Positions 8,538-16,694 of a stretch of 39,819 nt of DNA are shown piece after piece. The stretch's first letter is position 1. Every line of letters starts with the position of its first letter. The stretch is from Ignavibacteria bacterium. GTDB taxonomy: Bacteria > Bacteroidota > Ignavibacteria > Ignavibacteriales > Melioribacteraceae. The stretch is from the NCBI GenBank assembly GCA_012719345.1, contig JAAYAN010000063.1, positions 1 to 39,819 of the forward strand, read 5' to 3'. Under the pieces are notes generated by a model. That model searched no databases and had not been told where the DNA came from. It worked only from the letters and a program-made list of their open reading frames with translations. The position numbers and the translations under genes were made by a program.

Positions 8538-9210
8538 TATAATATCTGCTGTACCCGATTTATTGATTTCTCCTCTGAACAATAGTATTATCAAACGGGC
8601 TCAGGATAAAGGTTATGTCCATATTTTTATACATAATCTCCGGGATTATGCTTTTAATAAGCATAGGCAGATAGATGATAAACCTTTTGGCGGAGGACCT
8701 GGTATGTTGCTTAAACCGGAACCGTTCTTTGAATGTATTGAAAAACTTAAAAGCGAAAGAAAATATGATAATATTATTTTTCCCGGACCAAGAGGAAAAA
8801 TATTTGATCAGAAGATGGCAAACAGGTTTTCGTTATGCGAAAATTTATTGTTTGTTGCCGGTCATTATAAAGGAATTGACCAGCGTGTTTTTGATTCTTT
8901 TGCAACAGATGAAATATCGCTTGGTAATTTTGTTTTAAGCGGTGGCGAATTGCCTGCATTGGTCTTTGTTGATGCAGTAGTTCGATTGATTCCCGGTGTT
9001 CTTAACGACAGCGAATCTGCTTTGTGTGACTCGTTTATGGATGAACATAAGATAGAAGCCCCATATTATACGCGTCCGGCTGAGTATAAAGGATTACAAG
9101 TTCCGGAAGTGTTATTATCGGGAAATAAAAAAAATATAGATGATTGGAAAGAAGAACAATCAAAAATAATGACAAATAAATGGAAATTAAATAATAGTTT
9201 AGGAGGATAA
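8521..9210 (+). CDS. trmD: tRNA (guanine37-N1)-methyltransferase TrmD
   Basis: 229-residue SPOUT methyltransferase that makes m1G37 and so prevents +1 frameshifts. The trefoil-knot AdoMet site is seen in [17 protein letters not shown], with upstream [11 protein letters not shown] and [13 protein letters not shown]. Three consecutive ATG codons (8521, 8524, 8527) are possible starts; 8521 is listed as closest to a GGAAAA element at 8505-8510, although [10 protein letters not shown] from 8527 best matches the family. The start lies inside the rimM 3' end. It is followed one base later by rplS. Confidence 0.95.
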   Translation: MMMRIDIISAVPDLLISPLNNSIIKRAQDKGYVHIFIHNLRDYAFNKHRQIDDKPFGGGPGMLLKPEPFFECIEKLKSERKYDNIIFPGPRGKIFDQKMANRFSLCENLLFVAGHYKGIDQRVFDSFATDEISLGNFVLSGGELPALVFVDAVVRLIPGVLNDSESALCDSFMDEHKIEAPYYTRPAEYKGLQVPEVLLSGNKKNIDDWKEEQSKIMTNKWKLNNSLGG

Positions 9211-9211
9211 G

Positions 9212-9556
9212 ATGAATAAAGTAATGGATATGGTTAAGGAGGAATTAAAGATTGAAAAACCTGCCTTTAAATCTGGCGACAGAGTAAAAGTACATGTCCG
9301 AGTTATAGAAGGCGATAAAGAAAGGATTCAGCCTTTTGAAGGAGATGTAATAAGTATAAAAGGAGAAGGTTCATCAAAAACATTTACAGTACGAAAAGTA
9401 TCTAGCGGTATAGGTGTTGAAAGGATATTTTTATTAAATTCTCCAAGAATATCGCAGATTGAAGTTGTTAAGGAAGGTAAAGTAAGAAGAGCTAAACTTT
9501 ACTATTTGCGTAATCTTTCCGGTAAAGCTGCAAGAATTAAAAGCAAAACTATCTAA
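9212..9556 (+). CDS. rplS: 50S ribosomal protein bL19
   Basis: 114 residues with the bL19 core [46 protein letters not shown] and [18 protein letters not shown]. It sits at the 30S-50S interface. AGGAGG at 9201-9206, inside the trmD tail, is 5 bases before ATG. It is the last gene of the rpsP operon and is followed by a strong intrinsic terminator. Confidence 0.97.
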   Translation: MNKVMDMVKEELKIEKPAFKSGDRVKVHVRVIEGDKERIQPFEGDVISIKGEGSSKTFTVRKVSSGIGVERIFLLNSPRISQIEVVKEGKVRRAKLYYLRNLSGKAARIKSKTI

Positions 9557-9574
9557 GACTTTTAATAATTATTG

Positions 9575-9597
9575 CCGCCTTTTACAGGCGGTTTTTT
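9575..9597 (+). terminator. Intrinsic terminator after rplS
   Basis: CCGCCT (9575-9580) pairs perfectly with AGGCGG (9586-9591) around loop TTTAC and is followed by six T residues (9592-9597). This is a standard rho-independent terminator ending the rpsP-rplS operon. The next gene starts only 11 bases downstream. Confidence 0.9.
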
Positions 9598-9607
9598 CAT
9601 TTTAAAT

Positions 9608-10360
9608 ATGATAGCAATTCCAGATAACATATTTCTAAGACTTTTTGCAGACTCGGTTTTGAAAAAAAACTGCGAAGAAATAAAGTATGTATCTTCTTCA
9701 TTAGCCCTCAATAATCTGCTTGAAGACAGATGCGATGCTGCTATAATTCCATCGCTTGATTTGTTACAGCATAAGGACTTGTTTATCTCCGCCAGAAATG
9801 CAATATCCTTTGACGGATATTTTTCTAATCAATATTTGTATTTCAAAGAGAATGAAAAGATAATACAAGACTTATATTTACGTGGCGATTTATCTAAAAA
9901 CGAAATAATTCTCAGCAAAATATTGTTTCGCGAAAATTATAGTTCAGATATAAATATAATTATCGATACAAAAAGTATTGAAATAGGAAGCAAAAACTAT
10001 CTTGTTTCTGGAAATGAAAATTTTTCGGACAGTCTTTTTAAAAAAGGAATAAGTTTTTGTGATGAAATATGCGATTTGCTCGATGCCCCTTATGTAAACT
10101 ATGTAATAGCTTCAAAAAACAGGGATACTATTTCGGAAATAAACCGATTGTTTATTGATGCTGAAAATAAAGTTGAAAATTATTTGAGAACTTCAGCAGA
10201 TGTAGCAATTGGAAACGAGTTAAAAACCGAATTATTGAATAATTTCAACTCGTTTTATTTCGAAATGACGGAAATTGAATCTGATTCGCTTAAAGAACTG
10301 TTAAGAATATGCTATTATCAAGGTCTTGCAGAAGAATTATTTGATATAAATTTTGTTTAG
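9608..10360 (+). CDS. MqnA-like (VitK2_biosynth fold) protein, divergent
   Basis: About 250 residues without a signal peptide. The layout follows MqnA, the chorismate dehydratase of the futalosine menaquinone pathway: an early NNLLEDRCDAAIIPSLDLL segment (MqnA has a similar LxxGDxDIGPV region), a central KNEIILSKILFRENY helix, and DEICDLLDAPYVNYVIASK, which matches the MqnA LWxxWTGLPFVFAVW block in place. Identity to remembered MqnA sequences is low, so function may differ from chorismate dehydration. ATG 9608 is chosen because an upstream in-frame TTG (9572) lies inside the rplS terminator. The gene ends 3 bases before the converging dnaX stop. Confidence 0.5.
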   Translation: MIAIPDNIFLRLFADSVLKKNCEEIKYVSSSLALNNLLEDRCDAAIIPSLDLLQHKDLFISARNAISFDGYFSNQYLYFKENEKIIQDLYLRGDLSKNEIILSKILFRENYSSDINIIIDTKSIEIGSKNYLVSGNENFSDSLFKKGISFCDEICDLLDAPYVNYVIASKNRDTISEINRLFIDAENKVENYLRTSADVAIGNELKTELLNNFNSFYFEMTEIESDSLKELLRICYYQGLAEELFDINFV

Positions 10361-10363
10361 ATT

Positions 10364-12082
10364 TTATTTCAAAAGTTTTCCGCCTAAAAATTCTATAACA
10401 TTTTTACCCAGATCGCTAATTTCATCGATGTTAGTAATTGTTTCTGTCTGGGTGTTGTTTTTTGCCAATTCAGGTTTGTGAATGAACTCCAGCGAATACG
10501 AAAAATTAAAGTATTTCTCAGCTTCTTGTTTGTAGAAGGCAATATTATCATTTAATATTTTCATATCATCTTTGTTTGGTTGCCCAACGATTAAAATATT
10601 ATCTTTCGTTTCAATTAATTCAGTACCGGCTAGATGTGAACCTCTGAGAAGACTTTGAGATAACATATTTTCAGTAAAACTTTTCCAATCAACTTTTTTA
10701 TCGGAAACACTTTCTGAGTCAATTATTTCATTTGTTCCAACATTTAGCTGTTTTATTTCGCTGATCTGCTGAGGTTGATTTAAGGACTCTGATTCTTTTT
10801 CAGGGCGAATGCTTATATGTTCATTGCTCGGTTTGTCAACCAGTTCTGTTTCAGGGAGAAAAGCTGGTGTTTTTTTTGTGAGCCCTTCTTTTTCATAACT
10901 GAGCATTAAAGTTTTTTTTTTATCACCATTAGTGTCGTCTTCGGATGATGTATCGAACTCTGATACTGTTTTCAGAAGTTCGGAAATTGTTGATGTTTTT
11001 TCGAGTCCGATTAATTGTGATAAAGCAATTTCAATTTTCAACTTGTGGTTTTGAACTGATTTCAGTTCATACTGCGTTTTACTAAGAAAATTAAGCATAC
11101 GAAGTAAATCGCTTTCCGAAAAATTTCCAATATACTTTAAATATTTCTTTTTTATTTCGGAAGATGATTCAATAAGCTTATTATCGTTTGTAATAATGAC
11201 AGTTAAAATGTTGCGAAAATGTTCTGTTAATCCGTTAAGAAAGTCGGTATAGTTCCAGCCGTTGGAATAAAGCCTTGATGTAACATCAAAAGCTGCTCCG
11301 AAATTTTTATCCAAAATTGCATCCGAAACCTGAAAATAAACATCATCGTTTATAATATTAAGCATCAGACTTAAACCGCTTTCAGTAATATCATTTCCGC
11401 AAAAAGAAATAACCTGATCGAAAAGACTTTGTGCATCGCGAAGAGCGCCATCAGCTTTTTTTGCAATTATAGTTAAAGCTTCATCGTTTATGGAAATATT
11501 TTCGGAATCGGCAATTTTCTTTAAAAGAGATTTTATCTCCTCCATTTCGATTCTTCGAAAATCAAAACGCTGGCAGCGAGAAATAATAGTGAGAGGGACT
11601 TTATGAACGTCTGTAGTTGCAAAAATGAAGATTGTATGCTCAGGCGGTTCTTCCAAAGTTTTCAGGAGCGCATTGAATGATTCGGTTGTAAGCATATGAA
11701 CTTCGTCGATGATGTATATTTTGTAAGACCCGCGTGTAGGAGCATATTTCACGCTTTCACGTAAAGTCCGGATCTCTTCAATTCTTCTGTTAGAAGCACC
11801 GTCAATTTCAATTATGTCCAGCGATTGCGATTCCATAAAAGCTCTGCACATATCGCATTGATTGCAGGGTTCACCGTCAATAGGATTTAAGCAATTAAGA
11901 CGCTTTGCTAAAATTCTTGCGGTCGTGGTTTTACCAACACCTCTGGGTCCGGCAAAAATAAAAGCGTGTGCAACTCGGTTATTTTTAATGGCATTTTTAA
12001 GTGTCTGGGTTATGTGTTGCTGTCCCACAACTTCATCAAAAATTTTAGGACGCCATTTTCGCGCTGTTACTATATAATTCAT
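10364..12082 (-). CDS. dnaX: DNA polymerase III subunits gamma/tau
   Basis: 572-residue clamp-loader ATPase. Walker A is GPRGVGKT (residues 45-52). The four zinc-binding cysteines are 64, 73, 76 and 79 (CLNPIDGEPCNQCDMC). The DEVHM Walker B and the SRCQRFDFR sensor/arginine-finger region are clear. Residues past about 370 are a low-complexity linker, followed by a conserved C-terminal domain (WKSFTENMLSQSLLRGSHLA) that should bind the polymerase, so this looks like a full tau form. No evident slippery run suggests programmed frameshifting to gamma. It is last in the minus-strand lon-fRMsr-dnaX group, 9 bases after the fRMsr stop. Confidence 0.95.
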   Translation of the reverse strand: MNYIVTARKWRPKIFDEVVGQQHITQTLKNAIKNNRVAHAFIFAGPRGVGKTTTARILAKRLNCLNPIDGEPCNQCDMCRAFMESQSLDIIEIDGASNRRIEEIRTLRESVKYAPTRGSYKIYIIDEVHMLTTESFNALLKTLEEPPEHTIFIFATTDVHKVPLTIISRCQRFDFRRIEMEEIKSLLKKIADSENISINDEALTIIAKKADGALRDAQSLFDQVISFCGNDITESGLSLMLNIINDDVYFQVSDAILDKNFGAAFDVTSRLYSNGWNYTDFLNGLTEHFRNILTVIITNDNKLIESSSEIKKKYLKYIGNFSESDLLRMLNFLSKTQYELKSVQNHKLKIEIALSQLIGLEKTSTISELLKTVSEFDTSSEDDTNGDKKKTLMLSYEKEGLTKKTPAFLPETELVDKPSNEHISIRPEKESESLNQPQQISEIKQLNVGTNEIIDSESVSDKKVDWKSFTENMLSQSLLRGSHLAGTELIETKDNILIVGQPNKDDMKILNDNIAFYKQEAEKYFNFSYSLEFIHKPELAKNNTQTETITNIDEISDLGKNVIEFLGGKLLK

Positions 12083-12091
12083 TAACTCTCC

Positions 12092-12598
12092 CTAAATAAG
12101 GCTTTCATTAAAATTCAATGTCTCGGCAAGAAAACTGCATATCTTTTCAAGATAATTTTTATCGGTCTCGCTGAAAGCATTTAATATATTACTATCCAGA
12201 TCTAACACGCCCCAAATATTACCGTGGATAAAAAGGGGAACAACTATTTCGGATTTCGACTCGGCATCGCAGGCAATATGTTCCGGGAAGTTATCAACAT
12301 CTTCAACAATGATTGTTTTTCCTTGAATAAGCACCGTGCCGCAGACTCCCTTTCCTGAAGAAATTTTAACGCAGGCAGGTTTCCCTTGGAAAGGTCCTAG
12401 CCAAAGGTTTCCTTCTTTGTTTATGTAAAAACCGACCCAGCTTATTTTTTTTAAAGAATATTTCAGTAGTGAAATAAAATTTGAAAGTCCCGAAATAAGA
12501 GGTTCATCCGGTTTCAAAAAATGCTTCAATTCTTCAGTTATTCTAATGTAAATATCTTCATCTGCTTTTAGCATTTCTGTTTGAATATTACACGTCAT
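12092..12598 (-). CDS. msrC: Free methionine-(R)-sulfoxide reductase (GAF domain)
   Basis: 168-residue single GAF domain. The three redox cysteines are at residues 76, 86 and 110, with the same 10- and 24-residue spacing as Cys84, Cys94 and Cys118 of E. coli fRMsr; Cys110 in HIACDAESKSEIVVPL is the predicted catalytic residue. Ligand-pocket motifs WVGFYI, LGPFQGKPAC, GKGVCGTV and GVLDLDS are present. The enzyme reduces free methionine R-sulfoxide in the cytosol. Its ATG overlaps the lon stop codon (ATGA), so synthesis is coupled to the Lon protease, which fits a shared role in coping with protein and oxidative damage. Confidence 0.92.
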   Translation of the reverse strand: MTCNIQTEMLKADEDIYIRITEELKHFLKPDEPLISGLSNFISLLKYSLKKISWVGFYINKEGNLWLGPFQGKPACVKISSGKGVCGTVLIQGKTIIVEDVDNFPEHIACDAESKSEIVVPLFIHGNIWGVLDLDSNILNAFSETDKNYLEKICSFLAETLNFNESLI

Positions 12599-15003
12599 TT
12601 CTTTTTTTGCTGTTTTATTAATTTCTTTTTCTTATCGAAAACATATGGAATCGCTTCGGATATATTGCTGACAGCAACAATAGTTAAATCTTTTAGTATT
12701 TGTTTGTTTACTTCCTGTAAATCTTTTTCGTTATCTTTTGGAATAAGCACAAGCTTTATACCGCTGTTTTTTGCAGCTAAAAGTTTTTCATTCAATCCAC
12801 CAATTGCAATAACTTTTCCGCGCAAAGTAATTTCACCTGTCATTGCAACATCGTTTTTTGCCGGAATATTCAAAATTGCCGAATACATAGCCATTGCCAA
12901 AGTTATTCCGGCAGAAGGTCCGTCCTTGGGAATTGCACCTTCGGGAAGGTGAATATGGATTTCCTTATCCTTTGCAAAATTATCCGGCAATCCGAGTGTT
13001 TTATAATTTGAACGAAGATAACTTAAAGCAGCCTGTGCAGATTCTTTCATTACATTACCTATTTGTCCGGTAATGGTAAGCTTTTCCGTACCGCTCATTA
13101 AAGTAACATCTACATGCAAAATCTGACCTCCTACGCTGGTCCAGGCAAGTCCTACAACGCTTCCAATGCTTGCAGATTCTTCAACTTTCTGGTTTCGGTA
13201 AGGAGGAACTTTAAGAAATTGTTCAACTTTATTTTCTGTAATCTCAATGTTATCGGTTATCTTTCTCTTTATTTTCTGTTCTTTTTTAACAATTTCATTT
13301 GCTGTTTTTCTCAGTACTGTTGCAATTTCTCTTTCAAGGTTACGGACTCCGGCTTCGCGTGTATATTCATTTATAATCTTCAGGACAGCTTTATCATTAA
13401 AACGGAGTTTGTATTTTTTTAATCCGTGCATTGCAATCTGTTTAGGCAGAATATGATTTTTGGCAATCTGCAGTTTTTCGAACTCGAGATAGCCTGGAAG
13501 CTCAATTATTTCCATTCTGTCGAGTAACGGCAGCGGAATATTGTAACGAACATTTGCTGTGGTTATAAACATCACTTTCGAGAGATCGTAATCAACATCA
13601 AGGTAATGGTCGTTAAATGTATGATTCTGTTCAGGATCGAGAACCTCGAGCATTGCCGAAGCAGGGTCGCCTCGGAAATCCATACTCATTTTATCAATTT
13701 CATCTAAAAGAATTACAGGATTAACTGTTCCGGCTTTTTTCATTGATTGAATTATTTTGCCGGGCATAGAACCGATGTAAGTTCTTCGGTGTCCTCGAAT
13801 TTCAGCTTCGTCTTTAACACCGCCAAGACTTATACGCACGAATTTTCTTCCCAGCGCGCGCGCAATTGATTTTCCGAGGGAAGTTTTTCCTACTCCGGGA
13901 GGTCCGACAAAGCACAAAATCTGTCCTTTAATTTCCTTTACCAGATTTAAAACAGCAATTTGCTCGATAATCCGGCTTTTAGGTTTTTCAAGACCGTAAT
14001 GATCCTGGTTTAAGATTTTTCCCACGTTATCAATGTCAAGATTGTCTTTAGTCTTCTGAACCCAGGGAACATCAGTCATCCATTCCAGATAATTTCTTAT
14101 TACTCCCGATTCCGGGCTATTAGCAGGTGTTTTCAGTAACTTATTAAATTCTTCATCAGCTTTGGTTTTAACGCTTTCGGGCAGATGGGCTTTTTTAATA
14201 CGCTGCTTAATTTTATTCAGTTCAGGAGATATTTCTTCGTCGCCTCCTAATTCATCTTTCAGAATACGAATTTGTTCCTGAATAATAAATTTACGCTGCG
14301 ATTTATTAATGTTTTCTTGAACTTTGCCTTCAATTTCTTTTTCAATTTTAAGAATGTCTATTTCTGAATTAAGGATTTTAATAACTTCGTAAAGCTGATC
14401 CTTTAGAGAATATTTTTGAAGAATTGATTGTTTTATCTGCATAGATTGAGTAAGATTTGCTGCAACATAAAACATTTTCCTATCGGGTTCATTTATGTTT
14501 TCGAAAGCTCCAATTGCTTCGGAAGGAATGTTCCGGTTAATTTTAACATATTCGCGGAATAAAGCAGACATCTGCCGGATAAGTGCATTTAATTCTGTAA
14601 GATTATGCTTTACCGGCATTATGATTTCAACTTCTGCTTCCAGAAACGAATGATTCTCAACAAATCCGGTAATTTTACCCTGAATCAGACCGTCAATTAA
14701 AATTTTCATCAATCCGTTTGGAAGTCTTAAAATCTGTATAATCTTTGCAATTGTTCCGTCTGCATAAATATCTTCAAATCCCGGATCTTCAATATTCGAT
14801 TTTTTTTGAGCAGAAAGGAATATGTATTTTGAAGTTTCGAGGGAATGATTTGCCGCTTTAACAGATTGTTCGCGTCCTACTAAAACAGGAAAAATCATAT
14901 ACGGAAAAATTACATTATCGCGTAAAGGCAGTACTGGCAGTATTTTAGGTATATCATCAACAATAGCAAAGTTGTTTTCGGAATTACTTTCGGGTTTTCC
15001 CAT
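12595..15003 (-). CDS. lon: ATP-dependent protease La (Lon)
   Basis: 802 residues with the three Lon parts in order: N-terminal substrate-binding LAN domain (PVLPLRDNVIFPYMIFPV), AAA+ module with Walker A GPPGVGKT at residues 367-374 and Walker B LLDEIDK, and a C-terminal protease domain with the Ser697-Lys740 dyad (PKDGPSAGIT and GGLNEKLLAA). The 43-residue Ser-Lys spacing equals that of the E. coli enzyme. It degrades damaged and regulatory proteins in the cytoplasm. It is first gene of a minus-strand group and is transcribed divergently from the gene at 15120; the 116-base gap shows no CIRCE element. Confidence 0.97.
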   Translation of the reverse strand: MGKPESNSENNFAIVDDIPKILPVLPLRDNVIFPYMIFPVLVGREQSVKAANHSLETSKYIFLSAQKKSNIEDPGFEDIYADGTIAKIIQILRLPNGLMKILIDGLIQGKITGFVENHSFLEAEVEIIMPVKHNLTELNALIRQMSALFREYVKINRNIPSEAIGAFENINEPDRKMFYVAANLTQSMQIKQSILQKYSLKDQLYEVIKILNSEIDILKIEKEIEGKVQENINKSQRKFIIQEQIRILKDELGGDEEISPELNKIKQRIKKAHLPESVKTKADEEFNKLLKTPANSPESGVIRNYLEWMTDVPWVQKTKDNLDIDNVGKILNQDHYGLEKPKSRIIEQIAVLNLVKEIKGQILCFVGPPGVGKTSLGKSIARALGRKFVRISLGGVKDEAEIRGHRRTYIGSMPGKIIQSMKKAGTVNPVILLDEIDKMSMDFRGDPASAMLEVLDPEQNHTFNDHYLDVDYDLSKVMFITTANVRYNIPLPLLDRMEIIELPGYLEFEKLQIAKNHILPKQIAMHGLKKYKLRFNDKAVLKIINEYTREAGVRNLEREIATVLRKTANEIVKKEQKIKRKITDNIEITENKVEQFLKVPPYRNQKVEESASIGSVVGLAWTSVGGQILHVDVTLMSGTEKLTITGQIGNVMKESAQAALSYLRSNYKTLGLPDNFAKDKEIHIHLPEGAIPKDGPSAGITLAMAMYSAILNIPAKNDVAMTGEITLRGKVIAIGGLNEKLLAAKNSGIKLVLIPKDNEKDLQEVNKQILKDLTIVAVSNISEAIPYVFDKKKKLIKQQKKK

Positions 15004-15119
15004 TTTAACAAAATTATCCGTGTTTTTTCAAACTTGAAATATATTAAAATATAAAGGAGCTATCAAGAAATGAAAAATACTTAAATTTAAGCATTGGATT
15101 TTAAAACACTGGAGAATAA

Positions 15120-15908
15120 ATGTTAAACGATATTATTGCAATTACAAATGAAGCGGGAAATATGATAAAAAATTTTTACCGAAAGGATTTCGGAATTGAA
15201 TACAAAACAAATGCTTCAAACCTTGTTACCGAAGTGGATAAAAAATCTGAAGAAATAATTGTTGGATTCATTAAAAAGAAATTTCCTAATCATACTATTT
15301 TAGCTGAAGAATCGGGATTGAGTGATAAAAACTCGGATTATGTATGGATAATTGATCCTCTTGACGGAACAACAAATTTTGCACACGGTCTGCCATTCTT
15401 TTCGGTATCGGTGGCGTTAACCTATAAAAACGAAGTAATTGCCGGAGCTGTGTATGATGTAATGCGTGATGTTATGTTTTCGGCAGAAAAAGGTTCGGGG
15501 GCGTTTGAAAACGGTAATAAAATAAAAGTGAGCAGTAATACTGAACTTGAAAAGAGTTTTTTGGTAACGGGATTTCCGTATGAATTTGACGATGAACAGG
15601 AAACTATATTCCGCTTATTTAAAAATTTTATATTAAAATCGAGAGCGGTTAGACGTCTTGGTTCTGCCGCGTTAGATATGTGCTATGTTGCAACCGGCAT
15701 TTTTGACGGATTTTGGGAATCGTCGCTTAACGCCTGGGATATATGCGGAGCAAAAATAATAATTGAAGAAGCAGGCGGCGAAGTGCTTGATTATAAAGGA
15801 AATCTGCTTGAAATAAACACCGGGAAATTAAAAGTTTTAGCCACAAACAAATGCATTACGAAAAAGATGCTCGAAATCATACAGGAGCATAATAATATTT
15901 TGAAATAG
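15120..15908 (+). CDS. Inositol monophosphatase family protein
   Basis: 262 residues with all metal-site motifs of the family: TEVDKKSEEII, ILAEESG, WIIDPLDGTTNFAHG and, near the C terminus, NAWDICGAKIIIEEAGG. Such Mg2+-dependent, lithium-sensitive enzymes hydrolyse inositol-1-phosphate or related sugar phosphates; SuhB-like members also act with the transcription machinery at rRNA operons. Sequence alone does not separate these, so substrate is left open. GGAG at 15111-15114 precedes ATG. It is upstream of cmk and rpsA on the same strand with a 28-base gap. Confidence 0.9.
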   Translation: MLNDIIAITNEAGNMIKNFYRKDFGIEYKTNASNLVTEVDKKSEEIIVGFIKKKFPNHTILAEESGLSDKNSDYVWIIDPLDGTTNFAHGLPFFSVSVALTYKNEVIAGAVYDVMRDVMFSAEKGSGAFENGNKIKVSSNTELEKSFLVTGFPYEFDDEQETIFRLFKNFILKSRAVRRLGSAALDMCYVATGIFDGFWESSLNAWDICGAKIIIEEAGGEVLDYKGNLLEINTGKLKVLATNKCITKKMLEIIQEHNNILK

Positions 15909-15936
15909 GGAGATATATTTTTTATATTTACAAGCT

Positions 15937-16617
15937 ATGTTAAAAAAAATAATAATCGCAATTGATGGTCCTGCCGGATCGGGTAAAAGTACTTTAGCTA
16001 AAAAAATTGCTGAAAAACTCGGATTTATGTATCTCGATACGGGAGCAATGTACCGTGCGATTACTGCAGAAGCTATTAAAAATAATACTGTTGATGATAT
16101 AAATAATGTAATTAAAATTTCGCGTAATGCAGATTTAAGATTATTTCCGCGGAACGGCAAAACAGAAGTTTTTATTAATGGCAGAGATGTTACCACTGAA
16201 ATAAGGAGCATCGAAGTCAGCTCGAAAGTAAGCGAAGTAAGCGTAATACCCGAAGTCCGCGAAGAGTTGGTAAGAATGCAGCGGCTTATTGCAGCTGATC
16301 AGAATGTTGTAGTAGAAGGAAGAGATACAACCACTGTGGTTTTTCCTAATGCTGATATTAAAGTTTTTCTTAAAGCAGATATTGAAAAACGGGCTGAAAG
16401 AAGATTGAAAGACTTTAATGAAATGAAAGCGGGACTTAATATTTCCGACATCAAAAAAAATATTATTAAAAGAGATAAAATAGATTCGGAAAGAGAAGTA
16501 AGTCCTTTAAAAAAAGCTAAAGATGCAATTGAAATTGATACTTCGAATATTACAGTTGACGAAGAACTTGATATAATTCTTAAAAAAGTTAAAGAAATAA
16601 AATCCGTTGAAAACTAA
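15937..16617 (+). CDS. cmk: Cytidylate kinase
   Basis: 226 residues with P-loop GPAGSGKST (residues 11-19), the substrate-binding MYLDTGAMYRA, VVEGRDTTTVVFPNADIKVF, and the lid region IIKRDKIDSEREVSPLKKA. It phosphorylates CMP and dCMP for nucleotide recycling. The cmk-rpsA order is one of the most conserved gene pairs in bacteria and is kept here, with rpsA 77 bases downstream. Confidence 0.95.
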   Translation: MLKKIIIAIDGPAGSGKSTLAKKIAEKLGFMYLDTGAMYRAITAEAIKNNTVDDINNVIKISRNADLRLFPRNGKTEVFINGRDVTTEIRSIEVSSKVSEVSVIPEVREELVRMQRLIAADQNVVVEGRDTTTVVFPNADIKVFLKADIEKRAERRLKDFNEMKAGLNISDIKKNIIKRDKIDSEREVSPLKKAKDAIEIDTSNITVDEELDIILKKVKEIKSVEN

Positions 16618-16694
16618 CTGATGTTAAACTAAACAAAACCACTGTTCTATTCAATAACGGTAAGAATAAAACAGAAATGCTTTTTGGAGGCACA

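Noticed and set aside
9572-9607. N-terminal extension of the MqnA-like gene from TTG 9572
   Set aside because: The extension would be encoded by the rplS terminator stem-loop itself; ATG 9608 directly downstream is more likely.
10890-10920. A programmed frameshift site in dnaX at the run of A/T near 10910-10920
   Set aside because: The homopolymer encodes Lys residues in the linker, but I could not see a slippery heptamer with a supporting downstream hairpin; chance A-runs are frequent in this genome.
11862-12077. Plus-strand reading frame opposite the dnaX Walker A region
   Set aside because: It mirrors a conserved coding region and has no ribosome binding site or family features.
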